The notes beneath the pieces were generated by a model, which did not search any database, had not been told where the DNA came from, and saw only the letters and a program-made list of their open reading frames with translations. The position numbers and the translations under genes are program-made. 64,000 nt of DNA from Plantago ovata (Eukaryota > Streptophyta > Magnoliopsida > Lamiales > Plantaginaceae), in the NCBI GenBank assembly GCA_028274465.1, contig CM051455.1:93938365-94002364 (forward strand), read 5' to 3'. The stretch's first letter is position 1, and each line of letters opens with the position of its first letter. This document shows, one piece after another, positions 1-11,618 of the stretch.

Positions 1-507
1 AGGTGAGAGAAAAGGTCTGGAAAAGTATGAAAAACGGAGAAAACTGAGCAACTATATACAGGTATTCGGGAGGTGTGGGGCGAAGGGCCCCACACACCGG
101 GCGATTCGCCTGGTGTGGGGCGATTCGCCACACGTCCCGGGCCACTCGCCCGGGAGTATTTTTCGGCCAGATACGCGTTTTCGACGCGTTTTTGGATTTC
201 TTCCCCTTTTCGGACTCGGTTTTTGCCTTCTAGTGACCTTTTAGCCTTCAAACTCGACCCCTAGACTTCAAATCCTATCTGGAATATTTCAGATACTCCA
301 ATTAGGCCTTCGGAACACCAATTCCTTGTCTACTTCAATATAATTGCCCGGAAAACCTCGTTTTCACCCAAAACCTGTAACATACAAACTAAAGAGAAAT
401 GTGACACTATTCTAATAAAATGCACTAAAATATAGCTAAATTAACATAGAGGATAGCTAAAATAGGTAGAAAAGACTCAAATGAAAGTGTGAAATACACA
501 TTCATCA
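1..507 (-). repeat. 3' LTR of E1 (cut by window edge)
   Basis: The LTR begins (minus sense) TGATGAATGTG at 507 and matches the start of all family A LTRs in the window. It carries the GC-palindrome cluster at about 79-151 and a TATA-like motif at 51-60. The R/U5 half lies outside the window. Confidence 0.9.
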
Positions 508-545
508 AACTCCCCAAACCGAACCTTTGCTTGTCCTCAAGCAAC
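508..545 (-). other. 3' polypurine tract and upstream hairpin of E1
   Basis: Minus-strand sense reads a perfect hairpin TTGCTTGAGGACAAGCAA (528-545) followed by a purine run ending TTTGGGGAGTT directly before the LTR. This is the expected site of plus-strand DNA priming. The same pair is found before every 3' LTR of family A. Confidence 0.85.
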
Positions 546-1114
546 TAAGCTAGACTCTAATGCAAAAAACAATGCAACACAAAAAATGAAGTCTCATGCC
601 AAATGAAATGAACTAATCTATTGAATCTATTAAAAACATATGAACAAAAACCATACAAATCATAACATGAATATAGGTTGAAGAATGCCTCGATTGACTC
701 ATACACATTCACATAAGCACCTATGTCAAGACAAGATAGTCTCTCGTAACATTCTCTACCTGGACCTAGTCAGTGACGACGTAATGAAACATGTTAAAAT
801 ACGAATGGTTGTCCCGTGCCTATGAAACTGAGGACTTACTGTTGTTCACCAAGTTAAGACTTTTTCTCAAAGAGGTCGAACTAATACTGGCTCTCATCAA
901 ACGAAGGAGGGTTCCCTAAAAAATATAACACTCCCCTATTATACCCATCTCTCAAGCAAAGCCTTAAGCTATTCACCACTTCCTGAATGGCAGGACGAGG
1001 GTGGTCTAGAACAGATGACACTCAAATAAAAAGTAAAGATAGAAAATTACAACACGATTACGAACATTACAAGAATTGGAAAATGAGATACAACACTTTG
1101 CTAAACTGCTTTGT

Positions 1115-1435
1115 GGCTTTCTTTTTTGGACCCTTCTTTTCTTTTTTAGGGTATTTTCTTCTTTTTTTCTTTCTTTTTTTCTTTTTTTCTTTTCCAGTTT
1201 TGTTTCTTTTTTCCTGGAATTTTTCTTTTTCTCTTTTTTTTTAGCCAGCAGTAGCACAACGAAAAAGAAACAAAAATGACACACAAACGACTTCCCCAAA
1301 CCTATTCGAAAGAATAGGTTGGAGTACAAAATTTACGAGAAAGAAAAAATAAACTCACAACACAAAATTGAAAAACGAAAAACAAGTCTAATGATAGCGT
1401 AACCCCCTCCCCAAACCTATTCGGAAGAATAGGTT
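1115..1435 (-). repeat. E1 purine-rich tract with two hairpin+PPT-like modules
   Basis: On the minus strand, 1115-1245 is an A/G-only run broken by a conserved ATTCCAGGAAAA core. It is preceded by two inverted repeats of the type AACCTATTC-N-GAATAGGTT (1301-1320 and 1416-1435), each followed by a TTTGGGGA purine run. The rest of 546-2040 is non-coding but well conserved among family A copies. Confidence 0.75.
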
Positions 1436-2128
1436 GCAAACAAAGGATCACGCAATCTCACACTACCTCCTTCCTAGGCATTTATCAAACTCAAAGCAAG
1501 GTGAAGACTTGTTGCCTCTTAGGTACATAATTACTCGGGAAAACAACCATAAGACCCTAACATGCATCATCCTATTATAAAGGCCTTCGTGAACCGCAGT
1601 AGAGAAAACACCACTAAGTGATGTCGAGACTACCAACCTTAACTAAGTGCAATACATAAATGTGACAAGCCAAGCGAGAAAAACCTCAAACAAATTCATA
1701 GAGATGAAGCATATGATTAATGGCATAATTAGTTAATCTTCCCAATAAAAAAGTTCAGAAAATTTGGCAATAAACTCCATATAAAACATGCAAGACAATC
1801 CTAGGATAAATTTAGTGAATGCAACCTAAAAACTAAGAAAGCAGTAAACGTGCAAATGCAAATGCAAACGGATAATCATGCAAGGTACTATACTCATCCT
1901 ACCAATCCCAAGCTCTAAACCATCAATGGCAAGCTCTAAACTATCAATGTGAAGCTCCAAACTAACAACACTAGTTCACTTAAATCCCATCCCCCCTCAT
2001 GAATTTAAACCTAGTCCCTATCAGTAAGAAAATGAGGAAATAAGATGTGATACTAGATGTTACCGCGTGGTTTGGCCTCGGTCGGCTGAGTATGCTGGAT
2101 GTAAGGTATTGAGACTGCTCGAGGGGCC

Positions 2129-2922
2129 TTATAGGTGATCATCGGGGCTTGTGGTAGTGGCGGTAGTTCCATGGATACGGCCAATTCCTCCATTAGTACT
2201 CATGGCATCCTTATTGTTCCTATGGCCTTCATTGTCACTACTGTCATCACCATCGTCACCAGTAGAGTTGCATTGTCGAAGAGAATCCTCAAGATTAGCC
2301 GCCGCAGTTATGGAATCGTCCATCCTGTAGCCCTCCAATAGGTTGTGAACTATTGAAGGGGAAAGAGCAGTGGTATCAGAGCCTCCCTCTCCAACATTTT
2401 ACACCCCGAGGAAGTTACAGTAAGCTGCTCGGATACTCAGAGGTCTTCTTCCATTTTTTTCAATGTCGACCACATTCTCTACGGTTGATGCTCCCGATGT
2501 CTATATGATGCTCCCTTTAGAGGCAGTCAAGGGGAACCCCTAAGAGGGGATGGGTGTCCATGTCATTATGTTTTGGAACCAAGCTAGCGATTCGGAACTT
2601 TCTCACCACTGTCGACTCAAGACTGAATCCTTTGTGGTGAGACCGTCCCGGTGCCTTCCTATTCACTCGAACCTTGCAGTCCTTGTGATAGATTGCTGAC
2701 GTAATAATTATTTCTATCCCTTCGGTGGTGCATGAATAGGCATAGGAGTCCTTACTCCGGGTGGATTCTCGCTCCTCCTTTGGATAAACCGCGACGTTGT
2801 TGCAAGAGCCCGTGGCTCGAACGCACCTCTAACGAGATCACTCTCCTTGACATGGTTGCAATCGATCCCCCTCCAATACTTCATAGTAGCCAAACGGGAG
2901 TGCTTCTCTCCCTTTGTGGCAT
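2129..2922 (-). pseudogene. Decayed ORF2 of E1 (variant shared with E6)
   Basis: It follows a predicted splice acceptor (TTTGTAG at about 2928-2934, minus sense) and an ATG at 2922 whose frame stops after about 13 codons. Other frames are open for short stretches, for instance one reading ...DLVRGAFEPRALATT. Short matches in order (the tyrosine/cysteine-rich middle and the acidic tail) suggest it is a strongly diverged relative of the intact-type ORF2 in E2 and E5. E6 (44394-45186) carries the same variant. No function can be assigned, and the 3' limit is uncertain. Confidence 0.55.
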
Positions 2923-2927
2923 GGTTC

Positions 2928-3368
2928 CTACAAATAGCAGTTAGTACCTTGTATGACATAAAACTGACTCATGCATATGCTAATATAAGAGCGAAACACA
3001 CGAGTGATAAAATCAACAATCGAACTCCGCAAATCCTTCATGTCTACTCTAGCTACTAATATGCAACATACCAAAATAATTTCGACATGTATATATCGCA
3101 TTACGCTCGTGCTAGACAACCAATAACCTAAATAACAAGGCTCAATTCATACCATAGTAGCGAAAAATTCTAGCATCATAAATCCTCATACTCAACAATT
3201 ATGCATTCTACCATCATATCCATCAATATTACATCAGTAAACGCAATCATATGTATGGAATCGAAGAAAAAGATATATTGCATAACAAGATAAAAACATT
3301 TAGTAGCAAAATTCCCAAATCAACATTCCAAGCATAATTGAGCATGCAATTGATAGTAAATAATAATA
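2928..3368 (-). other. 3' part of the pre-ORF2 intron of E1
   Basis: This aligns on the minus strand with the predicted intron of E6 (43847-44388). The acceptor end is present and the donor end has been lost at the junction with E2. Confidence 0.6.
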
Positions 3369-3973
3369 TCGCGATTCTTCGGAGATTGATAACCTTCGGT
3401 AACATTGTATCTTACAGTTTTTCTATTTATATTTATATTTATATATCTTTCATCATGTTTTCATTCATTCGTGGTATGATTTCTGTTGATTGCATGACAT
3501 CTATGAGTAGCTAAACTTCTCGTTGGTGATAGTATGTGATTTCTTAGCGAAGGGTTAATAATTATGCTAATGGCTATATCGCGCATTATACCTAGAGTTA
3601 TTGCTTTATTTCTTTGATCTATCTAAATCTCTATCTTCGTAGTGTTGAATAATTACGGAACACAATTGGACAATTCATTGATCAAAGATCTCTATGCAAA
3701 ACCGGGGAATTTATGCATGATTATTAACCTGCTATGCTTTGAATGACCATACTATCACCAATCTCCATTATCTGTTAAGAAAAATCTTTGCTAAGTCGTC
3801 TGTTGATTTATATTCTCAAGTTAGATTAGACAAATCTAGTTATAGTCCTTAGAGAACGACACTCGAGGTTATTCTACTGCTACACTACGGTTTTCGTTGT
3901 AGTTGTGAATTGCCTTTGACTAAATACAAATTTATTTGATTAATTAGAATCTGACAAATTCTCCCGTTCATCA
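3369..3973 (+). repeat. 5' LTR of E2 (left part missing)
   Basis: It starts abruptly at CGCGATTCTTCGG, which lies about 590 bp into the complete LTRs, and ends CGTTCATCA just before the PBS. It has only one copy of the roughly 65-bp TATCTTCGTAGTG unit that is triplicated in E6 and in the solo LTR. U3, the palindromes and the TATA box are gone, so this copy lacks its promoter. Confidence 0.88.
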
Positions 3974-3978
3974 AATTT

Positions 3979-3996
3979 TGGCGCCGCTGCCGGGGA
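3979..3996 (+). other. Primer-binding site, tRNA-Asp type (E2)
   Basis: TGGCGCCGCTGCCGGGGA is complementary to the 3' end of plant tRNA-Asp with one mismatch. It starts 5 nt after the LTR. tRNA-Asp priming is typical of the Athila branch of Ty3/gypsy (established knowledge). Confidence 0.88.
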
Positions 3997-4121
3997 CTAT
4001 ACTCCTTTTTTCTGTTTAACTTCTTTATATTTTCAACATTCAATTCCTAGTTCTAGTTGTTTTTAGTTTTCCTATTTAATCTCTCTCTAATACTGCTTTC
4101 CTAGTTTGTTACAGATAGTGT

Positions 4122-6205
4122 ATGCCACATACACGATCTAAAGGAACACCGCTTGCTGATTCAATTGCTGAGATCGACAGAGTCTACCACCAAAGAAGGC
4201 GACTACTTCAAAGGCTTGAACTAGAGGAAATAGAGGATACCGATTTCTCTGAATCTCTACACAGTCTTTTCAAGGAAATCGACGGAATGGCAGAAGCTAG
4301 ACCACTGAAAGCATGGGTTCAACCCTCCAAGGATCGTATGAGGGGACCGGCGATTGTTCTTTCGTCTGCAACTCGAGATCTGGAATTCAAGAACCACGCG
4401 TTCCAACAACTTCCGAGGTTCTATGGCTTAGCAAGGGAAGATGTGATGGGGTACTTGCACGATATCGATGATTTTGTCAACCAACTCCCACGACCCGGAG
4501 CTGAAATAACAACGGATGAGTTGAGGATGAAGGTTTTTGCTATGGGGCTTGGCGACAGAGCCAAGTCATGGTTGAGTTCTCTACCGGCGGGCTCGCTGGA
4601 CACTTGGGAGAAAGTTTTTTCTGCTTTCATGGAAAAATACTTCCCTCACACCTTGACTACCGCGCTAAAGGCGCAAATCACTGGATTCAAACAGGAATAT
4701 GATGAGACCATCTACACCGCGTTCGAGAGGTTCCAAGACCTCATGAACAAGTGCCATCACCATGGTTTTGAGCTTTCTGATCTAGTCCAACACTTCTACA
4801 ATGGACTAACCTTCGAGAACCAACAAGTGGTGGACTTCCAATGCCGTGGATATATTTGGGAGGAAACCGCAGAAGCCGTCTGAGCAGTTTTCGAAAGGCT
4901 TGCTAAGGGTTCGCAGTTCAAGGACCCAAGGGCAATGGTTAGGAGACGTGGAACTGAAGCTCCACCTACTCAAAAAGCCCCGATGTATAGGGGGAATGGG
5001 TTTCAATTCGAGTGCTTTACCAACGAATTGAAACAAGTCCTCAAGAGCGCCACTGGAACAGCTATGTCAAACGAGGTTTGCCGAATATGCAAGAACTATG
5101 GGCATGGAGCTCATATATGTAGATCGGAGCTCGCATATGATGATGGTAACTGGGTTCAAGGAGGCGAAGAGGAAGCCTTTGCTACGGAATTTGGTACTCA
5201 AGAAGCTAGCTACGGTCAAGTTGGTAGGAATCCTCGAGGTGGATTTTGGAGAAGAGGATTCCAAAACAATCAAGGATATGCACCGGCTAGCCAAACCTAT
5301 AGCCCAAACCAAGACCGTAGTAGGCTAAACTACGGTAATGACCACTGCGAAAATCCCACTCCAAAAGAGCAACCGAAGTCGAAGACAGCTCTACTGATGG
5401 AGAACTTGCAAAGATGGTTGATCACACCCAAAGTTTTCTCAAACGTTATGAAGAAGATTATGAGAAGACTAGGGCAAGGCATGATCGGTTGGAAGAGAGC
5501 ACTAGGCTTGCCCATCAAAAGATGCAAGAGTTGATCGACCGAGGAGCGAGTAGGGAGTAAGGCAAGCTGCCTAGCAACACTGAGAAGTCGATGTCCATTA
5601 CCTTGGTGGGTGATCTACCTGTCGAAATGACCATCAAGAAGGTTGCTAAGTGCGAGTGTTGCAAGGGGGAAGAACCCCCACCAGCCAAGGAAGAAGAGAA
5701 GGACCTTGGTTCTGATGAGAGTGAAGAGGAGCAAGAGGATCCCGAGCCACTCCCTCAAAGTTTCGATGTTAAGGTCGTGATTGGTGAGCTTGAAGATGTT
5801 CGTGCCACACTAGACACGAGATCTTACTCTAATGTGCTCCTAATGAATGTGTTTAAGAAGAGTATCCTTGGAAAACTATCTGAGCATAAGGCTATTGTGC
5901 AACTAGCGGATGGATCCTTTGTGAGACCCGAAGGCGTTGTGAAGAATGTATTGGTCAAGATTGGTGAAACTTCTGTAAACACCAATTTTGTAGTTATGCC
6001 GGCGTCTACACCTGGGATGGGGGATGTCGTTCTCTTGGGGCGAACGTTCTTAACCAAACTACGCTCCGTGATAGACATCTACCGAAGGACTTGCACCATT
6101 GAGGTGGATGGCAAGCGACATGTGTTGCGATCCATATCTGATCCACCTGATACTTCTCACACTATTAACTACTGTGGTCTTGCTGTCTATGTTCATTCTT
6201 ATTGA
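4122..6205 (+). pseudogene. gag-protease pseudogene of E2
   Basis: Homologous over its length to the 696-codon gag-protease of E6. In order it has a basic N-terminus, an Athila-type retrotransposon gag domain (about residues 85-240), a C-X2-C-X4-H-X4-C zinc knuckle at about 5083-5124, an acidic linker and a retropepsin-like region. It is broken by TGA at 4881-4883 (Trp codon in E6), a 1-nt deletion near 5411, and TAA at 5558-5560 (Gln codon in E6). The protease motif DTG reads DTR, so the enzyme would be dead even if translated. The start is the first ATG after the PBS leader and matches E6 exactly. Confidence 0.9.
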
Positions 6206-6314
6206 CAGGTTCGTGGCATGAGGAGAAGATCCATGAAGGGGAAGTCTAGTACCCTCAATAAGAAGAGCTAGGCGCAACCAGGAGTCGAGTCAAAGACTAT
6301 AAACAATGGCGCTA

Positions 6315-6332
6315 TCCGGGAGGCATCCCGGA
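6315..6332 (+). other. Conserved stem-loop after gag-protease (E2)
   Basis: TCCGGG-AGGCAT-CCCGGA, about 110 bp after the gag-protease stop. The same hairpin occurs at this point in E3, E5 and E6, with paired changes in E3. Confidence 0.75.
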
Positions 6333-6534
6333 GTTTTTATCGCTTTTTTTCCGCTTTATTGCATGCATTCATACTTGAACAATTTGCTTTTCATATGTTA
6401 ATTTGTTCGTCTCTGTGTCGTATGTGCTTATGTTTATGTTTGAGTGAGCTTTTTCGAGTGGTTTTATGAGTAAAATGGTTTCGGGGGTTAAAAACCGCGT
6501 TTTCTTTCGAAAGTTTCGTCTCCCCACCTCGGGA

Positions 6535-6650
6535 GGTGGGGGGCGAATCGCCCCACAAGTCCAGAGAGCTCCGCGCTCTGTGGACGCGCGGGGCGATTCG
6601 CCCCGCACGGGGCGACTCGCCCAACACCCGGGGCGACTCGCCCCGCGTGT
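6535..6650 (+). repeat. Internal GC-palindrome cluster (E2)
   Basis: Several copies of the near-palindrome GGGGCGANTCGCCCC and a CAGAGAGC/GCTCTGTG inverted repeat lie in the untranslated stretch between gag-protease and ORF2. The same motif is found upstream of the TATA box in family A LTRs. A CT-rich leader follows (6660-6870) with no clear TATA box. Confidence 0.8.
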
Positions 6651-6876
6651 TCTGCTGGGAGAAAAACGGGGTCTCCCCCCATTTTTCTCATTTCTTCATC
6701 TTTTCACCCTCCTTACTCCAAAAATTCCCAAATTTTCAAAATATCTTCAATCCTTCATAAAATCTTCATTACTCCATCAATTTGTGTGTTCTTTAGCTTC
6801 AATCGAAGCCCGTTACGTGCTCTTTCTTTTCATCCGAACAAATTTCTTCCTATTTCATTCAATCTTCAGATTTGAG

Positions 6877-7416
6877 GTAATCTTACATGAACCCTAATTT
6901 TTGAAATTTGGGGGTTAATTGATTTGTGCTTCAATTAAGCTTATATGATGTATGGGTTGATGTTTTGTGTGATTAGAAACGTTATTCACTATCAATTTCA
7001 TGTTCAATTAGGCTTGGTTTGTGGTTTGAGAATTTTGCTATTAGATATACATATCTTGTTATGCAATGTATCTTTTCCTTTCATTCCATGTTTAAACTTG
7101 TGTTTGTTGATGTGATGATGATGGGTATGTTGGTAGAATGCATGATTGATGAAGTTGAGGATTTATGATGATAGATTTTTTGTTACTATGGTATGAATTG
7201 AGCCTTATGATTCAGGGCATTTGTTGTCTAGCAAGAGCATAATGTGATATGTGCATGTAGTAGTTACATTGATATGTTGCATGATGAAGTAGCTAGACTA
7301 GACATTGGGTTTTTGAGGAGTTCGATTGTTGTAGATATCGCTCGTTTGTTCACTCGTACATTTGCATATGCATAAGTTTGTTTTGTGTCATACAAGATAT
7401 TAATTGCTGTTTGTAG
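6877..7416 (+). other. Predicted intron before ORF2 (E2)
   Basis: Donor GAG|GTAATC and acceptor TTTGTAG|G bracket 540 bp of AT-rich sequence, and the ORF2 ATG follows 6 bp after the acceptor. Donor and acceptor stand at the same places in E3, E5 and E6 although the sequences differ. Splicing is inferred, not shown. Confidence 0.6.
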
Positions 7417-7421
7417 GTATC

Positions 7422-7807
7422 ATGGCTCCACGAGGATCAAAGAAAACTTCTCACGACATGTACGAGTTGTCTCTAGCTGCAATAGATGTCCGACAAAGGC
7501 TCGAAGCGGAGTTAGCCCAAGGTGGGAGATTGATCATACCAGATAGGCGGATAGATATTCCGGATGAAGTAGCTCAAATGGCAGGGTACAGGACGCTCTG
7601 CCGATTGGCGACGAAAAGGAATTGGGGTTGGTATACTTCAAACAGATTCAAGGGGTACGACATGAGCCACCTCCAAGAGTTCTACGCTGGATTCACTGAT
7701 CTTAAGGAGAAGGAGGGGGTACTAGTTCGAGGCCTAATTGTACCATGGACGCCAGACTCAATTTCTTCATTCATCCATTTTGGGCAACGGGAGTTCACAG
7801 GAAGCAA
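7422..7807 (+). pseudogene. ORF2 of E2, N-terminal part: putative plant transposon protein domain
   Basis: The ATG at 7422 opens a frame MAPRGSKKTSHDMYELSL... that runs cleanly to 7807, where E3 is inserted. The pattern RNWGWYTSNRF...LQEFYAGF...VLVRGLIVPW resembles the plant 'putative plant transposon protein' domain (Pfam PF20167, from memory), in which a W..F, an EFY and a VRG block follow each other. The frame resumes after E3 at 15662. Its biochemical role is unknown. In position it replaces the env-like ORF of Athila elements. E5 carries a second copy. Confidence 0.75.
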
Positions 7808-9212
7808 TGATGATTTTGTTTTTCACCAATTAAATTTGTTTAAAAGCCTAAGAACACTTATCACTACACAAACTAGAGTGCAATGGCAAGTTGTCCCCGA
7901 GTGTCGTTCTCTCGGGACCTAACGTGGCTTTGTTTGAGGTTTTTGCTAGTAATTTCAGTCAACGAGTTCAAATGTTTGTAGAATGGTTTTCTTTAGAACA
8001 AGCAACGAGAAATCAGATTGTTGTAAATCAAGATTGGAAAACGGTTGGTGGTAGAAATCAAATACACATGCATGGGTTACGAATATGCTCACAAGTTCAG
8101 TGCGTAAAACCTTCGATCAAGTCTGCTAAGCAACTCGTCTAGGCAACTTTAAGACACACATCATAAAAGATCACTATCAATACTTTAGTGGTGCTTGTCA
8201 CCAACACCATTTATCTAGCATGCTGAAAATCTCTAACATACAATCCTATAGCGTTCATTGACCAAGAGTTTGTCACTATACTCAATTCGAATATATTTTA
8301 TAGGCAACTAAGAATCATATGAAGGGATTTGCAGCAAGATTGAATCACAATCTCATGTAAGCATAAACATAACCCAAAGCATGCATATTCTACATTCTAC
8401 CACCAACACAAAAGATTTAGCTACTCATATTCATCAACATAGACATCAATTCATATGAATAATAATCAGAATACATCATATCAAACTACAAGACAAGAGA
8501 GTGATACAAGTTACCACCAAAGCTGTCACTAATCGGTGGAAAGCAAACAAAACCTCTCCGTAGATGATTACAAAGGATGAATCCCAATCAAAACCTTGAA
8601 TCCCAAGCTAAAATACAATGTAATCTGAGTTTTCTCTGAGTTTTGGGGCTTAGGAGCTCTCCAAAACCAAGTTACCATTCAAAATATATTCAAAAAATGA
8701 CCAAAGATCAGATCTAAGAAGGAAAATCCAAAAACGTAACCACTGCCAAGCGGACCGCTTGGAGAAGCCAAGCGGAGCACGCTTGGCAAGCGAAGCGCTT
8801 TGGGCACTCCAAGCGCTTCGCTTGGATTCTGTGCCAAAGCTCCTGGAAATTGGAGCGGAGCGCTTCACTATTCCAGGCGCTTAGCTTGGCTCCTAGGCAG
8901 ATTTTTGTCTTCAAACTCAATCTTTTTGCCCTCGCATGGCCCTCGGGTGCCTTGGACTCATCCTTCTCGATGCTTATTGAAGCTCAAACACTTATGAACA
9001 AGCCACGGAGATTGGGGAACTTCAACGGGGCCATCTTTTCATCAAAAAGGCTCGTTTTTAGCTCCAACAACGTCGTTTCGTACCTAAGTGCCTGAAAATG
9101 CAGAAAACACAAAACGTGACACTATTCTACAAAACTAACCAAAAAACAAGGCTAGAAGATAGAAAAAGAAGGTAAAAAAGAAAAGATGAACGCGTCAAAA
9201 ATACGTTCATCA
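7808..9212 (-). repeat. 3' LTR of E3 (1405 bp)
   Basis: Bounded by TGATGATTTTG at 7808 and ACGTTCATCA at 9212. It contains the family B palindromes (variants of CCAAGCG-N-CGCTTGG) at about 8744-8905. The stretch 8379-8406 recurs inverted in the other LTR. Confidence 0.88.
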
Positions 9213-9258
9213 AACTCCCCAAACCAAACCTTTGTTTGTCCTCAAGCAACAAACTATC
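9213..9258 (-). other. 3' polypurine tract and hairpin of E3
   Basis: In minus sense, a TTGTTTGAGGACAAACAA-like hairpin is followed by a TTTGGGGAGTT purine run abutting the LTR, as in family A. Confidence 0.8.
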
Positions 9259-9829
9259 CTAAATGCAACACAAAAGGAGTCTCATGCCAAGTAAACTGAA
9301 CTAATCTATTGAATCTACCAAATGCTTATGAACAAAACCAAATGAGCATGACATGCAAATAGGTTGAAGTATGCCTCGATTGCGAATATACACATTCTCA
9401 AGTGCACTTGGTTAAACAAAGGAGTCTCACGTAACATCTTCTACCTGGACCTGGTCAGTGACGACACAACGATGCATGTTATCATACTACAATTGCCCCG
9501 TGCTTATGAAACCGAGGACTTACTACTGTTCACCAAGCGAGACTTTTCCTCAAGAGAGGGCGAACCAATACTGGCTCTCATCAAACGAATGAGGGTTCCC
9601 TTAGAAAGATAACACTCCCCTATTCTACCCAGACTCTCAAGAATGAGCCTCTTTCAACCACTTCTTGAAGAGCAAGACGAGGGTGGTCAAGAACAGGCCT
9701 TGGACAAAGGCAACACGAAACGAAAGATAGAATTTACAACTCGACAACTTCACAATAACAAATATTTACACGACACTTGACACTTTACTAGACTGCTTTT
9801 GGCTTGCAACGACCCTTCTTTTGCTTTTG

Positions 9830-10726
9830 GGTCTTATTCTTTATTTTCTTTCTTCTTTTTTTTTTTATTTTCTTTTCTCTTTCTTTATTTTCTCTTTTTC
9901 TTTTCTCCTTTTTTTTCTTCTTTTCTTTTTCTCTTTCTTTTTCTCTTTTTTTTATATAGGGGCAAGCAGCAGTACTAAGTGTCAGAAACACCTCCCCAAA
10001 CCTATTCGAGAGAATAGGTTTGAGCACAAAGACGAAAAGGAAAAAGGAAAGACTCTTTTACAAAGACACCTCCCCAAACCTATTCGAAAGAATAGGTTGA
10101 GACACAAAACAAAAAGAAAAGAAAAAGGAAGTTTTACAACGACTCAAAGACGAAAGACAAGATCAACGAAGCAACCCCCTCCCCAAACCTATTCGATAGA
10201 ATAGGTTTAATACAAGGAATCACACACCTCACACTACCTCCTTCCTAGGCATTTGACAATCTCTAATCGAGGTGAAGAACTTGTCGCCTCTTACGTACAT
10301 AATTACACGGGTTACAACCATAGACTCTAACATGCATCATTTCATAAGGCCATCGTGAACCGCAGTAGAAGAAACACCACTCGAGGTGATGTCGACACTA
10401 CTAAGCTTAATTAGTGCACATGCGAATGTGGCAAACCAAGCGAGACAAGCTTCAAACTACTTGCAAAGTGATGCAACATATGATCAATGGTCATAAACAC
10501 TTAGTCTACTCAATAAAAAAGTTCAAAAGACTTGGCAATAAACTCCACACACAACAACGTGCAACAACTAATCTAGGGATGATATGCATGCAAAAAAAAA
10601 TTGAAAAAACACGACAAATCACATGAACTTGAGTAAAATCAGGCATGTATGAACCACACAAGCATATAGTACTGAAAATCCAATACCCCCTCCCCAAACC
10701 TAAACTTTTGCTCGTCCTCGAGCAAA
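9830..10726 (-). repeat. E3 purine tract with four hairpin+PPT-like modules
   Basis: In minus sense: an A/G tract (9830-9955), three AACCTATTC/GAATAGGTT inverted repeats (10001-10020, 10079-10098, 10188-10207), each next to a TTTGGGGAGG run, and a further TTGCTCGAGGACGAGCAA hairpin with purine run at about 10685-10726. Between them is non-coding sequence conserved with family A. Confidence 0.75.
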
Positions 10727-10893
10727 GAAAAGTTGAAAGAAAAGGAAAAATTGGATTGAAAGTACACTTCCCTGAGATAAAGGTTTGTGTCCAATCTCCT
10801 ATATATGAGTAGTACCTGAAAGGACTCAAGAAACAAGTGAAAACGGGTGCGCAAAGGTGAGAAGAATGGAAAAACGAGGAAAATCTGGGTACA

Positions 10894-11048
10894 GGGTCCA
10901 GGCGGACCGCTTGGCTCGCCAAGCGGTTCGCTTGGTCAAGTGGAGCGCTTGGGAGGCTCCAGGCGCTCCGCTTGAATTTCCAGGAAGTTGCAAAACTTCC
11001 TGGAATTTCAAGCGGGCCGCTTGGCCCTTCCAAGCGCTTCGCTTGGCC
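10894..11048 (-). repeat. Family B palindrome cluster downstream of ORF2 (E3)
   Basis: At least six variants of AAGCG-N-CGCTTGG plus an inverted repeat around CCAGGAAGTT/AACTTCCTGG at 10980-11003. Family A has no cluster at this third position. Confidence 0.75.
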
Positions 11049-11142
11049 CTGTTTCCAGATTTTCGATCCTATCGTAATCACCTAAGGCACCAAGACAAAA
11101 ATTAGACTAAACTAATCACAACAAAAGGCACACAGGCCACCA

Positions 11143-11613
11143 CTACAAAAGCAAATAAAGAGTACAAGAGTCGAAAGTCATAATATCAGTTAAGAGTATC
11201 AAAAAGGAGTACCACGACCGCAAAATCACTCGGATTCGAACCCTTGCTCTACTTCGAAGCGGTGGAGTATCAGATGGTGCGTCTCTATGCCGTCCGGAGA
11301 GTTCTTTCCCATAGAAGGTCCATCCTCTCGCCGTTATAAGCCTGGTAAGGTGAGCATAGGGTGCATAGGGTACATCAAAGAAAAGCCCCTTGTTCTCATA
11401 TTTTGTCCCCTTTAGTACGTCCAAATCCTTTGAAGTAAAGGAGATGCTACGGTCCCAAATCACTGACCGTTCTCCTCCCCTATAGAAGTTGTATCGGAAC
11501 CTCCACAATGCGTCCGATTCTTTGTATGGGTCACGGTCGCTTTCATCACGGGGAATCTCCTTGGAGGTTGAAGCTCCATCCTTCCTTGCTTTCTTCTTGG
11601 CTCTTATGTCCAT
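11143..11613 (-). CDS. ORF2 of E3, short form
   Basis: The ATG at 11613 lies 5 bp after a predicted acceptor (TATCCTAG) and opens 156 codons: a basic N-terminus, then ...LWRFRYNFYRG...GLFFDVPYAPYAHLTRLITARGWTFYG..., then an Arg-rich and a hydrophobic tail. It sits where family A has its plant transposon protein ORF, and the last recognisable block resembles the start of that domain, so it is probably a C-terminally truncated relative. That relation is weak by eye. The tail after about residue 100 looks like out-of-frame sequence. Confidence 0.45.
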   Translation of the reverse strand: MDIRAKKKARKDGASTSKEIPRDESDRDPYKESDALWRFRYNFYRGGERSVIWDRSISFTSKDLDVLKGTKYENKGLFFDVPYAPYAHLTRLITARGWTFYGKELSGRHRDAPSDTPPLRSRARVRIRVILRSWYSFLILLTDIMTFDSCTLYLLL

Positions 11614-11618
11614 GGTAC

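Larger units (their letters stand above)
1..3368 (-). mobile_element. E1: truncated family A Ty3/gypsy element
   Basis: Reading on the minus strand, this holds the 3' half of a family A element: a decayed ORF2, the purine-rich tract with hairpin+PPT modules, the 3' PPT and a 3' LTR that runs off the window start. Gag-protease, PBS and 5' LTR are absent. The break is near 3368, inside the intron that precedes ORF2, where the sequence switches abruptly to a plus-strand LTR of E2. No TSD can be assigned. Confidence 0.85.
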
